Made by a program: the position numbers and the translations under genes. A stretch of 64,000 bases of DNA from Elysia crispata (lineage: Eukaryota; Mollusca; Gastropoda; Plakobranchidae), in the NCBI GenBank assembly GCA_033675545.1, contig JAWDGP010006556.1, positions 36,001-100,000 of the forward strand. Reading direction: 5' to 3'. Each line of letters starts with the position of its first letter. Position 1 is the first letter of the stretch. The notes beneath the pieces are model-generated. The model was not told the DNA's origin. It made no database searches and worked only from the letters and a program-made list of their open reading frames with translations. Shown here one piece after another: positions 34,101-46,599 of the stretch.

Positions 34101-34980
34101 TTCTGATGGTGGATAATAAATAGCCATTTGAAACAAATGCAAATAAAAAATAATATAAAAATATTGCATACATAATAGTAAACATTATGAAGAAGGGAAT
34201 CACCACCCAATAAATTTCTGGTGAAAATGACCCTGCAATGACCTTGTAAAATAATATTGGGTACCATACTAATAACTGTCGTACCTGTCATGTATCTAGC
34301 AGTAACAAGAAATTTTGCTAAAATTCATACAATAAAAGGGCAGGATTTAGACACAACTGAATAAATGTAACTATAATAGATGTGATAGCCATTTCAACGT
34401 AGATTCAGATAGATGTAAAATGAGACATTATACACGAGGGCACGTTCCATAACATAGTAAAAATGTTTTACTTGTAAGTAAATTATACATACTACAATTA
34501 TGTTTCTGTGGAGGAGTGTAAACTGCGGGTAAACAAAGTAAAGTAAAGAAGCCTAAGGAAGTAGATAAAGTGAAGGTATTTTTCTTCAAATGCTGCAAGT
34601 GAAGCTGCTGAAAAAAAACATGCTAAGCAGATGTAAATCATAGCGTTGCTAAGGTACAGGTACTTATAACAAATCGAACACAATTGTTCTTACCACATAA
34701 AAAACGAATCCAGTGACTCCTCAAGATGTATATGCCTACTAGATTGGAAAAAAAATTAGAATCTAGAATGATGTAGATTAGCTTGACTAGTACCGGTAGA
34801 TCTAGAATCTAGATCTTGAGGGAGAGGAATATCAATTAAAAACAATATCAATCATTATTGCACTTTATATGTAGATATTAAAGTTGACAAACTATATACA
34901 ACAAAATCCTTCTTGATAATTTCTAGCTAATTTATAATTGAGCATGTTAAATATTAAATACTTTTTGTCAATTAACATTT
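31140..34980. other. AT-rich region with a diverged duplication
   Basis: No coding sequence was recognised; several 60-100 codon minus-strand frames have random composition. Blocks near 32000-32240 and 34200-34430 share sequence in the same order (GCAATGACCTTG, then TGCTGAAATTCATACAATAAA or near copies, then ATAGCCATTTCA-like). TAAAAATGTTT at about 32553 and 34458 extends the match. This is an old, degraded direct duplication. Confidence 0.5.
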
Positions 34981-34996
34981 GAAACGGTTAACTTAC

Positions 34997-35165
34997 TAGA
35001 TCTAGATCTAAGTGCTGCCGATCGCCACATGGAGGGGCTTCTACGCCGTGAGAGCTGTCAAAGTTTCACGTGAAAATCATGAGAGTTCAGAAAGCTTTAC
35101 TGAGTACCGCTTAGTTAACACAGTTCACTCTGAAGGCCAAGATAAGTGTGTCACTTGAGCAGCAG
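34997..35165 (-). other. Possible non-coding first exon of a minus-strand transcript
   Basis: A GC-richer 170 bp block in AT-rich surroundings. On the minus strand it ends at a consensus GTAAGT donor (plus 34991-34996) just after AGATCTAGATCTA. No obvious ORF. It would suit a 5' exon of the unit running through the 620 bp array, but transcription is not shown. Confidence 0.2.
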
Positions 35166-35371
35166 TGGTCCCTAATCATAAACTTATTTCTCCTGTAGTC
35201 AGTTTCCCCCCTCCAAGTAACAAACATCATGGGTGACAGGGTTAAACTTAGGCCCTATCCGTGTTTATATGAGACTTGTTCAATTTTTTTTTCCGAGTGC
35301 ATCGCAAAAATTGTTGAACACTGATCACAGTTATCGGTAACCAACCGTGTGGTTGTTTATTTGCGTGCTTT

Positions 35372-35390
35372 TTTTTTTTTTTTTTTTTTT
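35372..35390. repeat. Poly-T tract
   Basis: About 20 consecutive T residues followed by GGTCAAATTGG. Confidence 0.7.
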
Positions 35391-35481
35391 GGTCAAATTG
35401 GTGTTTAGTATGATGAGCCTGCGTATTTCGGCAAAACTGTGACATGCCCCACGTACAAAGAACAAGGCTACTGCGTTCTAA

Positions 35482-35639
<158 letters not shown>

Positions 35640-36475
35640 GCATGCATGTTCGTATAGCCATCTATTCTAGCTCTGCCTATCAGTAGTTATGTGCCTGCGG
35701 CTCTCTGTCTTCGTCAACCTTTTTTGTCTCCATATTGCGTTTGTCCCTCTATCCGTTTGCATGCCTGCTCCAATCTCTTTCTCTGTCCTTCCGGTCCCCT
35801 AAAGATTTGTCTGTCTCACTTTATATCTTCTCCTCTGGTCCCTCTCTGTCTCTCCTCCTGCCTCATTTTGTTTAGTCTACTCTGACTATAGCTGTCTGAC
35901 AGTCCGTCCATGGATCTGTTTTTTGGTGCGTCTGCCTGTCTCTCTGTTTGATTAAAAAAAAAAAAAAAATGAAAAGAACTAAGGCTGTTCTAGGAGCGGC
36001 AAGCACTTTCCTTGGCGAGAACATTAGTCGTTTGTTGAAGCTCCAACACCTCAGCCATGTTCATCTCCATGAGGTCATAGAAAGGTCAGGTTAAAAAATA
36101 ACACCCAACAAAATTAAGTAACAATAATTGTGTTCAATCTGCTGCGCTGACACCAAGTTAGAAATTCAGGAGTCAACAGTAGCAATTATTAGATCAACAG
36201 GTTAGTGTTTTACCAACTGAAACATCTGACTCCTAAGACATTTTTAAAATAAAATATTTGTAACTTCGACATTTCTGGATGTCTGCTAGGACTTCTGCAT
36301 TGAGGCTGCTATAAGGCTTAGAGATCTGAGGTTTGGGGACAATATGCTCAAAGGGAGATAATTTTTAAAAATGCAAAAAAAAAAAAAAAAAAAAAAAAAA
36401 GGAGAAAACCGCAAATAAAAAAAAAAATGTCAGCTAGAGGAGTCTTGAAGCAATGCGACATTTTGTACCTGTTTT
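35640..36475. other. No gene recognised
   Basis: CT-rich sequence to about 35900, then AT-rich unique sequence with A-runs at 35953-35969 and about 36376-36400. Confidence 0.4.
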
Positions 36476-37440
36476 AAAATTGTCCAGGCTTCTCATCCAT
36501 ACATCACAATAGGTTCTATATCGCACTCCAGAGCTCCTTTTATGTGCGAATGGAGTTGTCTTTATTTGTTAGTACTGGTTTCATTCTGTGAAAAGCTTTT
36601 TTAGCTTGCTCTGTTCTTGATGCAATTTCAGTGCTGTTGAGCTCATCGCTTGATATTAAAGTACCCAAGTATTAGAATCGACCCGTTTGCTTGAGTTTAT
36701 TTCACTTGATAAATTGTTTCGACTGACGACCATTTTTTCTGTCTATTTGCTTTTCTATTCCAACCTTTTCTTTCTGCTATCTTCTTCAACAATGTCTAAT
36801 AATTGTTGCTAGTCTTATTCACTTTCTGCAATTAAGGTTATCACAGTGTCATCAGCGACCTCAAGTTGTTCACGTTGTGCCCTCCGACTTTAGTTCCTGG
36901 TATCCTTCTAGGTTCCGTATAAACATTTCACTATAGAGAAAGAGAAAAAGTCTGGTGAAAGCACACATCCTTGTCTGATACCACGGTTTTCTGGATTTTT
37001 TTTTACGTGCTGATTTCACCATCAACTCGCATTGCTGCAGTCTGTTTCCAGCACTTGTTTTTTGATCACTCGCAGATCTTTTCCATTTATTTTCAACCGT
37101 GTTAGTTGTGTGATTATCTCATCATGTCGTATTCTGTCAAATGCCGTGGGGTAGTCGACGAAGCATAGATATACCTTTTTTTTTGTATTTCCATAGCTCG
37201 TTCGATTGCATTGGTAGTAGATTTTGTTTCACAAATCCATACTGTTCCTCTGCTATGTCTGGTTTGATTTTGTTTCTGACTCGCATCATGATGATTCTCA
37301 AAAGTATTTTGTTAATATGACTTATAAGACTGATCTTTGTCTACAATTCACACTGTATTGCCTTGCCCCTGTTTTTTTTTTTTTTTTGGCAATGCTAATA
37401 TAATGTAGATCTGGAGATGTCTAGGGAAATCTGACTTGTG
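36476..37440 (-). mobile_element. LINE reverse transcriptase fragment (RTE-like), decayed
   Basis: On the minus strand RT motifs occur in the right order with frameshifts between. They are E-E-Q-Y-G-F-V-K (about 37250), C-F-V-D-Y-x-x-A-F-D-R (about 37170-37140), I-R-Q-G-C-V-L-S-P-D-F-F-S (about 36990-36950), A-D-D-T-V-I-T (about 36860-36845, the catalytic Asp pair with the preceding Tyr lost), then A-K-K-A-F-H-R-M-K and a W-S-A-I-like tail to about 36480. At least three stops and several frameshifts are present. The 5' endonuclease part and the C-terminal tail are missing. The tail of the same family is found separately at 11420-11770. Confidence 0.8.
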
Positions 37441-37937
37441 CCATAGTTTTGTACGAATAATGTCAACCTTGAGAGACTGAAACAAACACGACGACAGAAA
37501 CGAAAACGAATTTAAAAAAAAAATAGAAGAGACAACTTAGGGAAAAATATGAAATTAAGCAGAATTAATTTTTTTAAAAAGTTGATTGTTTTTGTTTTTT
37601 TTTTAATTTCGAAACAGTCATTACAAAATTATATTTGTACTGAAAATAATGACGTTGCCATGTTCCAAAAGTAAAGGGCATAAATACATAAGTATAGAAC
37701 ATAGACTCTGGCGCGAAAGACCATATAAAATCAAAGCTTAAAACAAAGGATTCGCTCAAAGCGGACCTACCGCGATCAGATAATAGATAAACACCACGTA
37801 ATGCTTGTGGATTTCAATATTTTGAAAATTATGGTAATCCCATCTCATAGGTTGTCATTTATGGCTTGTTCTAATGCAAACAAAAACCTTTTTAACGAGC
37901 CCCTGTTAATGCGAAAAGCCTTAATTTTCGAACTTGC
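37441..37937. other. No gene recognised
   Basis: AT-rich unique sequence. It may include further degraded LINE sequence next to the RT fragment. Confidence 0.35.
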
Positions 37938-38020
<83 letters not shown>

Positions 38021-38130
38021 TGGCCTTGAGGGAGAAAGAGAGAGAGAGAAAAGGGTTGTTGTTGTTGTTGTTGTTGTTGTTTTTGTTGTTGTTGTTGTTG
38101 TTGTTATTATTATTATTATTATTATTATTA
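37938..38130. repeat. (TA)n, (GA)n, (GTT)n, (ATT)n compound microsatellite
   Basis: TA to about 38018, a short GA tract near 38035-38050, GTT 38055-38104 and ATT 38105-38130. The triplet switch GTT to ATT repeats the pattern seen at 789-1301. Confidence 0.9.
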
Positions 38131-38338
38131 ATTCTATGATCATTATTACTAGTATTAATTTTATCATCAGCATCGTCATCGGCATATTTTGCAAATCCAG
38201 AGTCATTCGATGAATTTCATTCTAACCTGTTCATACATCATTATATCTTACGGAAAACAAGGATTAGGAAATATACTATTCGCAAATTATTGATTATGTG
38301 AGAAGTAGCATTTAGAGTATCGGTTGAGTTAATCCCGC

Positions 38339-39671
<1,333 letters not shown>

Positions 39672-40130
39672 TATTCAATTCAATTCAATTTAAGTTTATT
39701 ACAACCCATTCATGTGCTACACGAATGTGGGTGAAAGTTTAAATGTAACAAAAGAAAATGTCATTAGCAAAAAAATAACTGAAATACATAGTATTAACAG
39801 TTTATAGGCAAAACAAAAAAGAAAGAAAAGAGAGCAGAAACTAGTTTAGATAATGTAACAGAAATGCCTAAGGCATTCAGAGAGGGAGTATTGGTTCGTT
39901 CAATAAATTTACTAATGTTTTTAAGCCAGCTTTTCTAAAATATTGTTAATAGTTTTTCGTCGTAATTGTATTCAGATGGTGGTAAAACTTCTTGTTTATC
40001 AGTAGTAGTCTTTTTTCCATACAATAATTTTTCACATACAAATAGATAATAGAATTTATTACCTATCTCCAAAGTTTCGCTAAAGGGATATATTCTTTCA
40101 AAAAAATCTGTACTTATCCATCTGCTTCTT
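39672..40130 (-). mobile_element. Probable LINE 3' end with (ATTGA)n tail
   Basis: On the minus strand the sequence ends TTGTAATAAACTTAAATTGA followed by ATTGA repeats. It thus has a poly(A)-type AATAAA immediately before a short tandem tail instead of poly(A), as seen at the 3' ends of some non-LTR retrotransposons. The upstream extent (to about 40130) is a guess from composition. No RT sequence is attached. Confidence 0.45.
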
Positions 40131-42300
40131 TCAACAGGAAGTTAATGGTTACTCAATCTGAACTTTATTATGACGATTCTTATCTTTAGACGCAAGAGAG
40201 TAAGATAAAGAGGTATTTGGGAATCGTTATTAATTATTGTGATAAAGCTATGTTATGATTTTTTTGTTTGACGTTGTGCTACGGCTCTGAATTTACCGGT
40301 CTTTTAGTCTTTGCTTTATTATTTTGATAGAGTGGCGTAGAGTCGCGTAATCTGTATTTTTTTATATTTCTTTTTGCATCCATGTGTGTTTTCTACATCA
40401 GCTTTTCAACAGAGGAGACAGTCAATGAAAGATAAGGGCTGGAACAGTCGGAGCTAGACCTGTGGATCTAAAGACCCATTGGTTGAGAAGGAAATAAATT
40501 GAATAGAAGAAACAATCATAAACGTAAATCTTTCTCAAGATAGACAATTAAACATTTGCATGCTTATTTCACAAAACCATTATATTAGAGATCTCGAAAT
40601 TCCTAATTTTCTTATACCAATTCGTTGGCGTGGATAATTATAACAGTAGTATAGCCCAATAGATTAGATCTAGATTGGCATGATCAGATTAATTACTGTT
40701 TGTGGTAGAATCTGTTAATTTGTTAATTTGGTAACTAAAAGCACCGGTAATAACTTTGAATTTTGCCCCCTGCATCGCTTTAGGAGAGCTTTTCCGAAGA
40801 GATGCTGCGAGAAAATTGGATTGGTCAAACCAGTTGATCGAGGTGTTATCCGAGTTGAAATAAGCAACGTGCTCGCACTGCTGACTTCTTTCTAGTTTCT
40901 GAACACAGTTTTTCTTTTTTTATTATTATTTTGTGAGCAAGATAATTATGAGATAAATTGTCAGCGAGTGTTGTCTTTTATGTGTTTGTTTTGAATGTTC
41001 CTCACCGTATTGGTCGCAACACTTCACTGTATGTCTTTAACTAAGGTCGGTCACAAAATACGTAAAACCCGTTTCCATCGTATATCCTAGATGCTTTTGT
41101 TCATAAATAGTAAGATTTAGTTTAATACAAGGTCTCATATAGCAAGCTTAGGGGGGAGTTTTCGTTATAAAAGCTTTCTCATAACCTTATGCTCAGATCA
41201 AAGGATTAACAAATATCTAGAGTTAAAGAAAGGTGGGGGAAACTCATCACATCAACCCGCTGGCGGGTGAAAGAGGAGGAAAAAAAAAAAGGGGGGGGGG
41301 GGGAGATGGATTCATAAATTGCAAGCATGATTACCACTTCAATGAATAGGTGCATGAGACAACTGCATTAAAGATAAATTATGTTAACTTTGTAAATAAC
41401 AAACTTATATCCTCCAGAGCCATAAAACTACATTAAAGAAAAGCAAACTTTACAACCATAACAGGTAAGTAGGCCTACATGTAAGAGATTGGATTATAAA
41501 AAAAATTATTGGGTCACTCAGGATTGCTAAAGCTTATAATTATTCAAGATCTAGTCACTATCTGTATAACTCATGCAAGGCAAATTAAGTGTGGCAAATT
41601 AATAAAATTGCTTAACTTGAATGTTTCTACAGTTCCTTGGTGACAAGTAAGGGATCAGTTTGATGTCTTAGGTATATAAAACAGTATGGAAGTACGAAAC
41701 GCGTGTTAAAGAAGCAGAATTAATGTTTACATAGTTACGCAACAGCCTCTCCGTAAGAAAAAAGGTGACGATTACAGATTCTCAAAATACTGACCAATTA
41801 GATGCTACTTTTTTTCTTTTAAAGAACGGCATGATTCCAAGACGCCTTTGTCTTTGTATTGGAGGAAGTCATATTTCATTTAATGTTTTTACTTTTTAGA
41901 TTTTCGCTCCATTTAGGTCAAATAACATAAATTATATTTTCTGTACATATTTCAAAAATAGAAATAACATGTTTTAAAAACTTATTCTATTTGAAAATTG
42001 GAAAGCACTGAGAACAGTCTTTGAAAGGCTTTCTGTTTTATCTTAAAAAATTTGGCTTTAAAAATGGATGAAATTAAAAACAAATATCTAAATTAATGAA
42101 GTTTCAAATGTATTATTTATTAGCCTAAATACATAATTTTTTTTCATAACCCTTTTACCGCTTGGGATACTGATCCTGGCAGATCAAAATCCAGTGAACT
42201 TCATTATTCTACTTCGAGTGGTTTTTTGGAGGAGATAGGGTAGAAAGAAACCAAAGTTCTCTATTATCCCTTGTGTGGTACTTAGTTTTCCAAACATGAT
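40131..42300. other. No gene recognised
   Basis: AT-rich unique sequence with A/G runs at 41280-41303. No ORF, splice-pair or RNA gene could be supported. Confidence 0.45.
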
Positions 42301-42339
42301 ATTTTTTCCCTTTGCTCCCTGACTGATCCGCGATCGATA

Positions 42340-42500
42340 GAAGTTAGAAGCCTGCGTTATGAGACGCGACTGCGCATCTCGTCTTTTGTAAGCTGACCAA
42401 TCAGAGATCTGCTAATTATAGCAGTGGGCGGGATCTATCTCAGCCAACCCACCATCCTTCTCAAATGAATGCGCGCGCCGGTCAGGGTTTTCTGAGAGGA
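42340..42500 (+). promoter_or_regulatory. Candidate promoter: CCAAT box, GC box, CpG cluster
   Basis: In AT-rich surroundings this segment has an extended CCAAT box (GCTGACCAATCAGAG, CCAAT at 42397-42401), a GC box (GTGGGCGGGA, 42424-42433) and a dense CpG stretch (ATGCGCGCGCCGG near 42468-42480). Spacing and order suit a TATA-less plus-strand promoter with a start near 42480-42520. No downstream exon was identified, so orientation and target are open. Confidence 0.4.
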
Positions 42501-43185
42501 AAGCAGAATATAAAATTCGAGATGTAAAACACCAAAAAAAAAAAAAAAAAAAAAAAAAGAAAAGAAATATCAATACCAACAACCGTGCTTGACGGAACTA
42601 CAAGTAAAGTATGGTACTAATTAATTAAATTAACATGGCATACATGTTCTAACCTCTCTTATGCCGTCAAAGCAGCCTTCATATCACACAGAAAAAGCTA
42701 CTGTGCTTTCTTTACATATCTTAAGGCCAGCTGTTCTAAAGTAGAAACTAACAATATGGAATGGGATAAAAAGAAGAAAAGCTTCATCAGTAATATGTCA
42801 TTGATCTTAAAAGAACCAAGTGGCGAATCCTGCTGTGGGCCCACAATACATACTTTTTTGTGCTGGTTTACTTTTGGACAAATGGTTTAAGATGTCCCTG
42901 AACAACTAACTGTGGTCATAAATAGTGTGAGGGGAAAAAATGTTATCAGAACTACACGTGTAATTTTTTTAAACAGGTCTGGGTATGTAACATGGCAACC
43001 TTTGACCCAAAATGTCACTTGAAAAAATCAACTTGAATGAAGATTGAGAGATGGCTCTGAGATAGAAAAACAACAAATATAAGAATATTTTTTAATTGTT
43101 ATGAATTTATGAAAAAAATCGAGGGATATACTTCATAGAATCAGATTTATGTTCAAAACGATTTTATCCCCTTTTTTATCATCTA
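42501..43185. other. No gene recognised
   Basis: AT-rich, with an A22-type run at about 42534-42558. If the promoter candidate is real, a leader exon could lie here. Confidence 0.35.
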
Positions 43186-43212
43186 TTATCTATCTATCTA
43201 TCTATCAGTCTC

Positions 43213-43278
<66 letters not shown>

Positions 43279-43400
43279 AACCTGTCTATCTATCAATATA
43301 ATTATCAGTCTATCTTTATGTCTCTCTATATATATCTCTAAGTATCTATGTATTTATCTTTCTATCTGTCAACAAATCTATACATCTATCTAACTATTAT
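43186..43400. repeat. (TATC)n microsatellite
   Basis: Near-perfect TATC to 43278, then degenerate TATC/TCTA to about 43400. Confidence 0.9.
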
Positions 43401-43739
43401 AAACGACCTTGCTTTAAATGGCTTGGCATATTACACTTCTCATAAAAAAGCAGCCACAGCTGAGCACTCTAATTAAGTGTTGGGATTAATCTTCAAACTT
43501 ATACATTTAATTACCTTTTTTATTAAACTGCTTAAATAAACCATTGAAAAAATCACTCTGATCTCTTCTGCCTTTCTCTTCTTTTTCTCTTCATTCTTTC
43601 TCTCCACCCAACCACCCACACACACACACACAATCATTTCACCGATCTATCATTCTATTGGTCCACCTTTATCTCTCAAACCATGAATTAAAAAAAAAAT
43701 ATGACCTGATCTGCGCCGCTCTAAGTCATTTCCTTCTCG

Positions 43740-43892
43740 CTCTCTCTATCTATCTCTATCAATCTAACTATCTATCTTCCTACCTATCTATGTCTACCTA
43801 TCTATCTGTCGGTCTACCTATCTCTCCAATCTACCTATCCATCTCTTTATATCTACCAATCTATCTGTCTATCTATCTATCTCTCACAGATA
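43740..43892. repeat. Degenerate (TATC)n/(TCTACC)n microsatellite
   Basis: Imperfect TATC and CTACC repeats. The 141-codon plus frame through it is not a gene. Confidence 0.85.
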
Positions 43893-43919
43893 CACATATT
43901 CAATCCACATCTCTCACTC

Positions 43920-44215
43920 TCTCGACCCATCCTCGTCCCCAGTCATATCGGGTGGAGAAGATAGACTGTGCGACTGCCAGCATCTGGCATTCTGTCCAGG
44001 CTAGAACAACCTATTCGTCCCACTCGCGAGTTCCAGCCAGGGGTTGGCGCCCAGGTCAAGCGCTGCTGCTGTTGGCTGGCTAGCTGCTGGCCTGGGCTGA
44101 CCACAGTGGCCGTGCCTAGGTAACACAAGTTGTTGCTAGCCTCTCTCTCTTGCCGTCTCTCCCTCTCTTCTGCCCTGATCGCCGCATCGTCCACCTTTGC
44201 CCCTCCTCCTTATCT
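43920..44215. repeat. GC-rich patch, possible dispersed repeat
   Basis: About 300 bp of markedly higher GC than the flanks, with a mirror-like TGTTGGCTGGCTAGCTGCTGG segment. It has open frames on both strands (43658-44083 plus, 43943-44194 minus) but no recognisable domain. A dispersed element fragment is likelier than a gene. Confidence 0.3.
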
Positions 44216-44880
44216 TTCCCATCCCCCCTTTTCATATTTTAACTTTTCTTTTTCCTGTCTTTTTTATCTTCTTACTCTCCTCGTATGATTAGAAGGTAGA
44301 AAGGAAAAGCTTTTAGTGAAGTAAGATTCCAACCGAGTAGAAATAAGAAATAAGAATTCTGTGCAACAGGAAAGACTAGAGTGACTCGATGGAGTACCTC
44401 TAAGTTTTTAATCTGTTCTATTTCTTCGATAGAAAAGCGAATATAGATCTTGCAGAGGAAACAGTCCATCTCTTGTCTCTTCGAGATCAGCAGGAAAAGT
44501 CGCTGTGGTGTCAACGGTGAGCAAACATTCGAAATAGAAGATTTCAGAATCTTACTATAAATAATTGTGCTTCTAGGAGACTGCGTCAACCAAGTGTGGT
44601 GGTAAAACATAGAGACCGTTCTTAGTAACATATCAAATTGCCACATTTTTGTTACGGAAAGAGAGCTATAAAAATCTATCTTTGATTTTGCGAAGTAATG
44701 TGCAAACTGTTAACACCTTTTTTTAAATGGTATGTTGAAATTAAAAAAAAAAATGTTTTCGTAGTTGGAGTAATTTCGGGCATTTAAATGTCTGTTGCAA
44801 AGTCATCGTAAGTTACCTTAAAATGTCTATAGTTTAAGATTTTATCTTGGGACTTGATGCTGTATTTTTGTCATTAGCTT
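44216..44880. other. No supported gene; 124-codon minus frame
   Basis: The minus frame 44272-44646 is the longest non-repetitive open frame in the window. However, its Phe/Leu/Ser/Ile-rich composition, lack of domains and chance expectation in AT-rich DNA argue against coding. Confidence 0.35.
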
Positions 44881-44889
44881 TCTTGGTCT

Positions 44890-45530
44890 ATCAACCAACA
44901 GGTTGAAGTCAACAGATCAACCCTTATCTTAGTGACCCAGGGACTGTAAGTCACAGCATCGTGGGAGGGCTTGCTATGGTAAGGCTAGAGTGTGGTCACT
45001 CGAAGTTTGTGTCCAGCATCGGTCCTGTAATCAGTTAGCCTCGTTAGTTATCATCTAGTCTTTGATGGTCCTTGTAGACAAGGTATCCACGTAGGCTAAG
45101 CCAGACCGGTCCAGTGTCGCAAGTTCAACCCAGACAACTTTGGTTCGCTAATCTTGATTTAGAGAGCTAGAATATGCTGATCTTCATTCTCTAATAATTT
45201 AATTAAGTCCTGCTTGGTGGACATTCGCAGTGCACAGTGTGGTGGACAGCTAGTCATAGTGCGGGAGAATCTGCTCTTGTTACCGATCGTTACGAAGCAA
45301 GTCGAGTACCCATTGACTGTGAGTGTTGCGTGCTCTAGCGTTGCCTAACCTGATGTGTGAACTCTCCAGCTCTGGTCATCACTAGGCCAGGTTCTCGAGC
45401 AAGTGTTACCTGGAGGATTACATCACAGTGGTCAAGATGTGGTGAGAGGAGGCCCAGTGTAACATCGATTAGAGCAACGGACCCTCCAACAGACCAGATT
45501 ATATAACGGGACATTCATAACTATTTGTGT
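44890..45530. other. Unassigned patch of balanced base composition
   Basis: About 640 bp of complex, non-repetitive sequence richer in GC than its flanks, with no long ORF. It could be a non-coding exon, a solo terminal repeat or an old transposon part. Neither terminal inverted dinucleotides nor a flanking duplication could be established by eye. Confidence 0.25.
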
Positions 45531-45781
45531 ATCGCATTCCACACTTAGATTCATCTTCCTTTATATTTAAATTTTGTTGCGAATTTTTTTTTTCCTGATC
45601 TAGTTCTAGGCTAGTTCTTAGATGAACACAAACTTATCTAAAAGTAACAAATTGTTTTCGCTTCTGCGAATAAGACTCTGAAAGAGACTTCGGAAACGAA
45701 AAAAAAAAATTGAAGTACAAATTGTTTTACCTTGAATATTAAATAGTTCACATCCTTAAAAGGATTTTGAAAAAATGATAA

Positions 45782-46000
45782 TTAAAGAAAGTCACAGTAG
45801 TGTAAGTTTCTCCGGTGCCTGAGGAATACACCAACCACGCACAAGCCACAGACTCCGATTCCGAGAATATAGACATTGCTCCTAAACTTTTTCAGTCTCT
45901 CAATCTCAAAACTGCTTGGCGGACTCAAACAACTTGATGGACACTTGGTGAACCCAGCTTCAGAATTATGATTGAGGCTCTTTAGAGGAAATCTCAGGCA
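45782..46000 (-). CDS. Possible C-terminal exon with one transmembrane segment
   Basis: A stop-to-stop minus frame of 72 codons. It contains C-P-S-S-C-L-S-P-P-S-S, then a basic lead (E-R-L-K-K-F-R), a hydrophobic stretch of about 18 residues (V-Y-I-L-G-I-G-V-C-G-L-C-V-V-G-V-F-L) and a basic stop-transfer R-H-R-R, ending H-Y-C-D-F-L at TAA (45784-45782). No in-frame Met exists, so it would have to be a spliced terminal exon. Acceptor-like AGs occur near 45985 and 45965. It is base-balanced compared with its surroundings. The protein family is not recognised. Confidence 0.35.
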   Translation of the reverse strand, partial: CLRFPLKSLNHNSEAGFTKCPSSCLSPPSSFEIERLKKFRSNVYILGIGVCGLCVVGVFLRHRRNLHYCDFL

Positions 46001-46174
46001 TCAGCATTTCATATTCGATCAAGTACGACTTCTACAGCGAAAGGTCTTCCTCGTGAGATCCAAGCATGATGTACGATCATTGTGAGTACACCCTCACCTA
46101 TGTCATTATTGTCATTTCTGGATTACTTCTGCTTAACTTCATATTCATTCAATTTTTAGAACCGTAAATACTAT

Positions 46175-46520
46175 TCAAATCGGATAGTGTAACTCTTTGT
46201 TAAAACGGTTCGCGGGATCGATCCACGTCTCCACCATTAGTTTTGTCCTTTCATGGGTTTTTACATTTTTTGTCCATTTGTCCCATACATCGTTGATTGA
46301 TTTTTCCTCTTCTTTATAATCAAGTGCATCTTTAGATCCTAGATCTAGCTTCGTCTTTTTCAGGTTTCGACGTTGTTTGGCTGTCTCTGTTATTATGTTA
46401 TTTCTTGTCATAAGCTGAACTCTGTTGACTCAACCTTTTCTTTTTGTATGTTATTTTCTTCCTTTCCCACCTCCTCATCATCATTCTCCGTATTGCGAAC
46501 ACTTTGCCTCGTATCCATTT
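46175..46520 (-). pseudogene. Charged ORF pair joined by a frameshift, unknown family
   Basis: Two overlapping minus-strand frames. The first (about 46520-46400) is acidic, starting M-D-T-R-Q-S-V and containing N-D-D-E-E-V-G-K-E-E-N. The second (46411-46175) begins M-T-R-N-N-I-I-T-E-T-A-K-Q and is rich in Lys, Asp, Glu and Trp (V-W-D-K-W-T-K-N-V). One indel near 46405 would make them one frame of about 115 residues. The charged helical composition is unlike random AT-rich frames, but nothing was recognised. It could be a retroelement or host-gene remnant. Confidence 0.3.
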
Positions 46521-46599
46521 TTCTCATAGGTATGAACGATCGCATCAATCTCGATAATTTAAATGAAGCTAATGGAAAAAAAGGCTACAAGTTATAAGT

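Noticed and set aside
43658..44194. Overlapping ORFs on both strands in the GC-rich patch
   Set aside because: The plus frame begins in TATC repeats; neither has a domain. The patch is more like a dispersed repeat.
44272..44646. 124-codon minus-strand ORF
   Set aside because: Longest non-repetitive frame, but its length is within chance expectation for 64 kb of AT-rich DNA, and it lacks domains and splice context.
44890..45530. Solo LTR
   Set aside because: No second copy, no clear TG/CA ends and no target-site duplication could be seen in the window.
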